Origin: Candidatus Poribacteria bacterium WGA-3G
GTDB lineage: Bacteria > Poribacteria > WGA-4E > WGA-3G
NCBI GenBank assembly: GCA_000406005.1
Contig: ASZN01000089.1
Coordinates: 1-14,465 of the forward strand
DNA: 14,465 bases
Reading direction: 5' to 3'
Positions 13,545 through 14,465 of this stretch are shown here, in pieces; position 1 is the first letter of the stretch, and the number at the start of each line of letters is the position of its first letter. The position numbers and the translations under genes are program-made. The notes under the pieces were generated by a model. That model worked only from the letters and a program-made list of their open reading frames with translations, did not search any database and was not told where the DNA came from.

Positions 13545-14465
13545 TCAACGCCCGACAGATGGCTGTGGGGGCCAGTGGAGTCCGCGTTGACCGGATAACG
13601 CTCGGTTCGGAGACGGACGATACGCACGGTCAGGTAATCCAACCAACTTACCATCTTGGATCCACGCTTCATCATTCCCGTAGAGCTCACCGATAAGGAT
13701 GTCCGTTAATCGTTCAAGGATTTCGGCGTGCGCGGGTGAATCGGCGAGATCGTTGAGTTCCTTCGGATCCGCTTCCAGATCGAAAAGTTGCCGGTAATTG
13801 CCCGTGGCGTAATAGATAAGTTTGAAACGTCCCTCGTGAACCATACGGGTCGCGCTGCCGCCTTCACCGCATTCGCCGTACAACCAGTCGCGTTTTTCAT
13901 CGCCGACCATCGGTATCCCGTCTACGGTGTCGGGGATATCAATACCAGCAAGATGAAGGAGCGTCGGCATAACATCTTGCCATCCGACGAGTCGGTCATC
14001 CACCCGATGATGTCCTACGCGTTCATCGCCTGCGGTGCCGACGAGGAGCATCGGAACATTCGCAGAATCTTCGTAGTAGAGCCGTTTTGCCCACATCCCA
14101 TGGTTTCCGAGCATATCACCGTGATCCGATGTGAAGAGTAGAATCGTGTTGTTCAACAGACCTTCTTCTCGCAAAGTTCCGATAACGACACGCAATTGGT
14201 GGTCAATCTGTGTGCAAAGTGCGTAAAATGCTTGGCGTGCCGAACGCACTAAATCTTCCGTAAAGTGTGCGTCCTTTTTCTGCCTTCCTTTTAGCGGTAA
14301 GGGTAGCTGATCGTTCTCTTTTGCCCAGTCCCCACAATACGGCATATCCACCTGAATATTGCGATACATATCCATATAACATTGGAGCGGTGCTAACGGC
14401 GGATGCGGGTGGCAATAGGAGAGGTACCAGAATCCGGGTCGGGTCGGGTCTCGCCGTTTAATCAT
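13545..14465 (-). CDS. sulfatase, C-terminal part (5' end beyond right edge)
   Basis: 306 residues of a type I sulfatase (alkaline-phosphatase superfamily) are visible. FWYLSYCHPHPPLAPLQCY supplies the His-Pro-His metal/substrate region. FTSDHGDMLGNHGMWAK (about 110-126) carries the Asp-His metal ligands and the catalytic Lys/His area. Further features are VPMLLVG, the DVMPTLLHLAGID helix, and the C-terminal FKLIYY / QLFDLEADPKELNDLA block. The formylglycine site C/SxPxR, normally within the first 100 residues, lies outside the window, so the modifying class and substrate cannot be told. The codon at the very edge is an internal Met and not the start. The protein ends normally at 13547-13545. 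No terminator is visible before the hsdM remnant, so transcription may run on into the defence genes. Confidence 0.9.
   Translation of the reverse strand: MIKRRDPTRPGFWYLSYCHPHPPLAPLQCYMDMYRNIQVDMPYCGDWAKENDQLPLPLKGRQKKDAHFTEDLVRSARQAFYALCTQIDHQLRVVIGTLREEGLLNNTILLFTSDHGDMLGNHGMWAKRLYYEDSANVPMLLVGTAGDERVGHHRVDDRLVGWQDVMPTLLHLAGIDIPDTVDGIPMVGDEKRDWLYGECGEGGSATRMVHEGRFKLIYYATGNYRQLFDLEADPKELNDLADSPAHAEILERLTDILIGELYGNDEAWIQDGKLVGLPDRAYRPSPNRALSGQRGLHWPPQPSVGR

Noticed and set aside
1..14465. CRISPR array, tRNA or rRNA genes
   Set aside because: No regularly spaced repeats with unique spacers, no cloverleaf with anticodon and T-loop consensus, and no rRNA-like sequence was seen on either strand.

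Overview
The window looks like a bacterial chromosome from a sponge- or water-associated lineage with a large degradative accessory genome. Candidatus Poribacteria is my best guess, and a planctomycete-like relative is possible. The reasons are the mix of a sulfatase, a PmoA-like DUF6807 protein, a Gfo/Idh/MocA oxidoreductase and a gamma-glutamyltransferase-like hydrolase, plus the many structured or repeated intergenic pieces. This assignment is inference. Every gene I support lies on the minus strand, so the window is described below mostly from right to left as it would be transcribed.

Right edge (13545-14465): the C-terminal two thirds or so of a sulfatase. Next (5881-13503) comes a type I restriction-modification (RM) locus whose own genes are all broken, while the genes lodged between them are intact. 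In transcription order it holds: the last 27 codons of hsdM; an intact AlbA_2/Schlafen-type ATP-binding protein; a 22-codon stub of a small gene fused to the second half of hsdS; an intact SEFIR-domain protein; an intact SEFIR-AAA ATPase fusion; an intact DUF4276 (TOPRIM-like) protein; and an hsdR pseudogene with two large internal deletions that leave its pieces in three different frames. Four-base and short overlaps tie these genes into one former operon.

The candidate undescribed system is the SEFIR / SEFIR-AAA / DUF4276 trio (7025-10815). The ATPase plus TOPRIM-like pair resembles two-gene anti-phage modules such as PARIS or RloA/RloB. Here a SEFIR domain (TIR-like, associated with NAD depletion in bacterial defence) is fused to the ATPase, and a second, closely related SEFIR protein lies just upstream. 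These genes appear to have outlived the restriction system that hosted them.

Middle (2798-5880): a stand-alone STAS anti-anti-sigma gene with a clear sigma70-type promoter flanked by palindromes, then DUF6807 and Gfo/Idh/MocA genes that probably act in sugar or uronate-type catabolism, separated by structured intergenic RNA or repeat elements. Left (1-2755): a gamma-glutamyltransferase-like Ntn-hydrolase whose ribosome-binding site lies inside a duplicated intergenic repeat, and an IS607-family element at the edge (tnpA complete, tnpB only begun). The TnpA recombinase has lost its catalytic serine.

No tRNA, rRNA or CRISPR array was seen. No gene-free stretch exceeds 300 bases; the longest (627-921) holds the tnpA promoter and a multi-hairpin structure.
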